Below, one piece after another: positions 8,076 through 10,382 of a stretch of 10,382 nt of DNA (position 1 is the stretch's first letter; each line of letters opens with the position of its first letter). Both the position numbers and the translations under genes were made by a program. The notes below the pieces were generated by a model. The model worked only from the letters and a program-made list of their open reading frames with translations. It made no database searches and was not told the origin of the DNA. Source of the stretch: Alphaproteobacteria bacterium (GTDB lineage Bacteria; Pseudomonadota; Alphaproteobacteria; GCA-2731375); assembly GCA_028281075.1 (NCBI GenBank), contig JANQKO010000349.1, positions 1 to 10,382 of the forward strand, read 5' to 3'.

Positions 8076-9819
8076 ATTTCGCCTCCCGGCCCGGGATGGC
8101 GACCTTCATCGCCTCGCGGATGTCGGGCCGCGCCGGATCGACCGGCGGCAGCTTCAGGATCGAGCCGATGCGGGCGATGACATGGCTGACGGTCGGCGCC
8201 GCGGTCCAGCCGGCGCTGGCGAAGCCGTGCGTCTTGGCGGTTCCCCGTGGCTCGTCCAGCAGCACGTAGACGACATAGCGCGGCGCGTGCATAGGAAAGG
8301 CCGCGACGAAAGACGACAGCAACGCGCGGCGGTCGTAGCGCCGGCCCTTGGCCTTCTCGGCCGTGCCGGTCTTGCCGCCGACGAGACTGTAGGGCACGTC
8401 GGCCTGCCGGCCGGTGCCGGCGGTCACGGCGAGACGCATCAGGCGGCGCATGCGCTCGGACGTGCGGGCCGAGACGACCCGCGTCGCCGCCGGCGGCGTA
8501 TCCTGCCGGACCAGCGTCGGCCGGCGGTAGAGGCCGCCATTGACCATGGCGCCGACGCCGGCCGTCAGTTGCAGCGGACTGACCGCCAGGCCATGGCCGA
8601 AGGCGACCGTCATCGTGCTGACCTCGCGCCAGGGCTCGGGCCCCAGCGGCGTGCCGATTTCCGGCAGCTCGATGTCCGGCTGCCGGAACATGCCGAGCCG
8701 GTCCATGAAGGCCCGCAGCGTGTCGGTGCCGACGTCGAGCGCCATCTTCACGGCACCGATGTTGGACGAGAACATGAAGATCTCGGGCACCGAGAGCCAG
8801 CGCGCCTTCGGATGGTCGTCGTTGATGACGAAGCGGGAAACCCGGATCGGCTTGGTCGCGTCGTAGCCGCTGCGGAAATCGACCGTGCCGGTATCGAGCG
8901 CCATGGCCGTGGTGAAGATCTTGAACACCGATCCCAGCTCGTAGACGCCGAGCGAGACCCGGTTGAAGCGGGCGCCGCCGGCGACGCTGCCGGCATGGTT
9001 GGAATCGAAGTCCGGCAGCGACACCATCGCCAGCAGCTCGCCGGTGTCGACGTCCATGACCACGCCGGCGGCGCCACCGGCCGAGAAGGTCCGCATGGCG
9101 CGGCGCAACTCGTCCCGCAGCGCGTGCTGCACCCGCAGGTCGAGCGACAGCACGATCGGCTCGCCGCTGGCGGCCCGGCGCTTCAGCTCGGCATCGAAGT
9201 AGTTTTCGATGCCGGCGATGCCGTTGTTGTCGATGTCCGTATAGCCGAGCACGTGCGACACCAGCCGGCCGTGCGGATAGACCCGTCGCTGTTCCCGCTG
9301 GAAGCCGAGACCGGGGATGCCGAGGCCGTTGACATCGTATTGCTCGCGCGGCGACAGGTTGCGCTTGAGCCAGACGAAGCCGTTTCGCGACGTCAGCCTG
9401 GCCAGCAGCTCGGCGCGGTTCAGGCCGGGCAGGACATGCATCAGGCGGTCGACGACGTCGGCGGGCTCGCGCACCAGGCGCGCGTTGGCATAGAGCGAGG
9501 CCGTCTGCAGATTGGTCGCCAGCAGCCGGCCATGCCGGTCGACGATGTCGGCCCGTTCGCTGGGCGCCGCGCCCGACGTGGCGATCCGGTCCAGGCGCGC
9601 GCCGCGATCACCGCCGAGCACCGACAGCTCGACCAGACGGCCCGCGATCAACGCGAAGCAGGCCGCGAACAGCATGCCGATAATGACCAGACGGCTGCGG
9701 CCGACCCGCATGGTGTGTTCGTGCATGCCGACGAGCTGGATGGTCGGCGGGCCGGCCGGGTCGACCGCCATGGCGTCAGGCGCCATGGCGTCGGGCGCCG
9801 ATGCGGGGCGGCCGGTCAT
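8062..9819 (-). CDS. ftsI: Septal peptidoglycan D,D-transpeptidase, penicillin-binding protein 3
   Basis: FtsI (PBP3, class B penicillin-binding protein) cross-links septal peptidoglycan in the periplasm and pairs with FtsW. The 585-residue product has a cytoplasmic tail of about 43 residues, one membrane anchor (about 44-60, LVIIGMLFAACFALIAG), a non-catalytic periplasmic domain with SERADIVDRHGRLLATN (87-103) and GRLVSHVLGY (184-193), and a C-terminal transpeptidase domain. The three active-site motifs are intact: SVFK (297-300, nucleophile Ser297), SSN (351-353) and KTG (483-485). No PASTA domains follow. The chosen ATG overlaps the ftsL stop as ATGA, with AGGGA 8 nt upstream. Later Mets (12, 17, 32, 37) are possible starts; 32 and 37 are unlikely because IQLVG (27-31) before them resembles a stretch I recall as conserved in alphaproteobacterial homologues. 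The tail holds a short PDAMA repeat. The 3' end overlaps murE by 14 nt. Confidence 0.97.
   Translation of the reverse strand: MTGRPASAPDAMAPDAMAVDPAGPPTIQLVGMHEHTMRVGRSRLVIIGMLFAACFALIAGRLVELSVLGGDRGARLDRIATSGAAPSERADIVDRHGRLLATNLQTASLYANARLVREPADVVDRLMHVLPGLNRAELLARLTSRNGFVWLKRNLSPREQYDVNGLGIPGLGFQREQRRVYPHGRLVSHVLGYTDIDNNGIAGIENYFDAELKRRAASGEPIVLSLDLRVQHALRDELRRAMRTFSAGGAAGVVMDVDTGELLAMVSLPDFDSNHAGSVAGGARFNRVSLGVYELGSVFKIFTTAMALDTGTVDFRSGYDATKPIRVSRFVINDDHPKARWLSVPEIFMFSSNIGAVKMALDVGTDTLRAFMDRLGMFRQPDIELPEIGTPLGPEPWREVSTMTVAFGHGLAVSPLQLTAGVGAMVNGGLYRRPTLVRQDTPPAATRVVSARTSERMRRLMRLAVTAGTGRQADVPYSLVGGKTGTAEKAKGRRYDRRALLSSFVAAFPMHAPRYVVYVLLDEPRGTAKTHGFASAGWTAAPTVSHVIARIGSILKLPPVDPARPDIREAMKVAIPGREAKYASF
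8082..8087 (-). promoter_or_regulatory. Ribosome binding site of murE
   Basis: GGGAGG inside the final codons of ftsI, 6 nt before the murE ATG. It confirms the start that produces the 14-nt overlap with ftsI. Confidence 0.75.
9767..9796. repeat. 15-bp direct tandem repeat, two copies, within ftsI
   Basis: Two adjacent 15-bp units, GCCATGGCGTCAGGC and GCCATGGCGTCGGGC, differ at one base. Read on the minus strand in the ftsI frame they give a duplicated PDAMA-type pentapeptide (residues about 8-18) in the predicted cytoplasmic tail. The unit is a multiple of three, so gain or loss of a copy keeps the frame. This looks like simple slippage duplication; no regulatory role is claimed. Confidence 0.85.
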
Positions 9820-10211
9820 GGCGCCCGTCCCTGGCCGCGGGCGGCGGCCCACGGCCGCGGCACCATCGGCTTCACCGTCGGCACCGGCCAGGCGCCGTCG
9901 CCGGACCGGCCCACCGCGACCGGCGCCGGCCGCGCCGGCACCGCGCCCAGGCCGGCGATCTGAACCGGAGACACCGGGGACAGATCCAGCGCCCCACGAT
10001 GCCGCGCCGCCAATGCCTGCAGCCTGTCCGGCGTCGTCAGATAGCTCCATTCCGCGCGCAGCACCCGGATCGCCTGCCGGTCCTGCCGCAGGCCATGGTC
10101 GAGCCGGGCGAGCTGGCGCTCCATCTGTTTCACCTCGTTCTCGAGGAAATAGAGGCCGGTGGACAGCAGGCCGACGACGGCCAGCGCGGCGATGGTGACA
10201 CGGCGCGTCAT
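9816..10211 (-). CDS. ftsL: Cell division protein FtsL
   Basis: FtsL is a small bitopic divisome protein that, with FtsB and FtsQ, links the early division ring to activation of FtsW-FtsI. The 131-residue product has a very short cytoplasmic start, one membrane segment (about 5-22), then a charged helical stretch (about 24-52, with ENEVKQMERQLARL) predicted as coiled coil, followed by the recognisable AEWSYLTTPDRLQALA (53-68) of alphaproteobacterial FtsL. The last 50 or so residues are rich in Pro, Ala and Val and look disordered. Sequence conservation in FtsL is low, so the call rests on topology, this motif, and its position between rsmH and ftsI. The ATG overlaps the rsmH stop as ATGA; no good Shine-Dalgarno is visible, so translation is probably coupled. 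The stop overlaps the ftsI ATG, again as ATGA. Confidence 0.93.
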   Translation of the reverse strand: MTRRVTIAALAVVGLLSTGLYFLENEVKQMERQLARLDHGLRQDRQAIRVLRAEWSYLTTPDRLQALAARHRGALDLSPVSPVQIAGLGAVPARPAPVAVGRSGDGAWPVPTVKPMVPRPWAAARGQGRAP

Positions 10212-10382
10212 CGCGCGGCCCCGCGTGCCGGCGCCACGGCCTCGGTCCAGGCCGGCGCGTCGGTGCGCACGGCGACGCGCAGGCGGGCCGAGCGCGCCCG
10301 CGGATTGCGCGCGACCTCGCTGTCCCGCGGCTTGCGGGCGCGGCGGCTGGGGAGACGGAACGTCGGCGGCCGGGGGTCGGCG
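10208..10382 (-). CDS. rsmH: 16S rRNA (cytosine-1402-N4)-methyltransferase, C-terminal end (cut by right window edge)
   Basis: RsmH (MraW) methylates N4 of C1402 in the ribosomal P site of 16S rRNA using S-adenosylmethionine, and normally opens the dcw cluster after mraZ. Only the last 57 residues are visible, out of a family of roughly 300-350. They include the family's C-terminal signature: FRLPSRRARKPRDSE followed by ARNPRARSARLRVAVRT, which resembles the conserved ending with NPRARSAKLR in known RsmH proteins. The catalytic and SAM-binding parts lie beyond the right edge. Its stop codon overlaps the ftsL ATG as ATGA. The fragment is short, but the motif and the position directly before ftsL make the call secure. 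Confidence 0.93.
   Translation of the reverse strand, partial: ADPRPPTFRLPSRRARKPRDSEVARNPRARSARLRVAVRTDAPAWTEAVAPARGAAR

Noticed and set aside
7492..9963. Open frame of 823 codons on the plus strand
   Set aside because: It is antisense to murE and ftsI, low in hydrophobic core patterns, and has no known motif. Strong GC bias at third positions removes stop codons on the opposite strand.
9820..10050. 77-residue N-terminal extension of FtsI
   Set aside because: The extension overlaps ftsL in another frame and has low-complexity Gly/Ala/Arg content. The ATG at 9819 overlaps the ftsL stop and gives a normal FtsI.

Overview
The window is a stretch of the dcw (division and cell wall) gene cluster of a high-GC Gram-negative bacterium, most likely an alphaproteobacterium. 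That assignment rests on three things. The gene order rsmH-ftsL-ftsI-murE-murF-mraY-murD-ftsW-murG-murC matches the alphaproteobacterial dcw cluster. FtsL and the N-termini of FtsI and FtsW look alphaproteobacterial. GC content is very high, with a strong GC preference at third codon positions that leaves long open frames on the opposite strand. A Rhodospirillales-like genus is a guess from general resemblance and has not been tested.

Every gene is on the minus strand, so transcription runs from the right edge to the left. In that order: the 3' end of rsmH (16S rRNA methyltransferase, cut by the right edge), ftsL, ftsI, murE, murF, mraY, murD, ftsW, murG, and the 5' part of murC (cut by the left edge). 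Ten genes fill the window with essentially no spare DNA. Four junctions are ATGA overlaps, one is TGATG, one is a 14-nt overlap, one is a direct abutment, and two have gaps of 7 and 8 nt. No stretch is long enough for an internal promoter in non-coding DNA, and no terminator, RNA gene, mobile element or CRISPR array was seen.

The genes form one pathway. MurC, MurD, MurE and MurF add L-Ala, D-Glu, the diamino acid and D-Ala-D-Ala to UDP-MurNAc in the cytoplasm. MraY moves the product to undecaprenyl phosphate (lipid I), and MurG adds GlcNAc (lipid II). FtsW polymerises lipid II at the septum and FtsI cross-links it, with FtsL as part of the divisome scaffold that activates them. MurE carries the DDNPR motif of the meso-diaminopimelate-adding type.

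All full-length proteins have normal lengths and intact active-site motifs. I found no new biological system here. The points worth a second look are small: start-site choices (TTG/ATG for murF, GTG for murD), the very tight coupling, a short in-frame tandem repeat in the FtsI cytoplasmic tail, and a Pro/Ala-rich FtsL tail.
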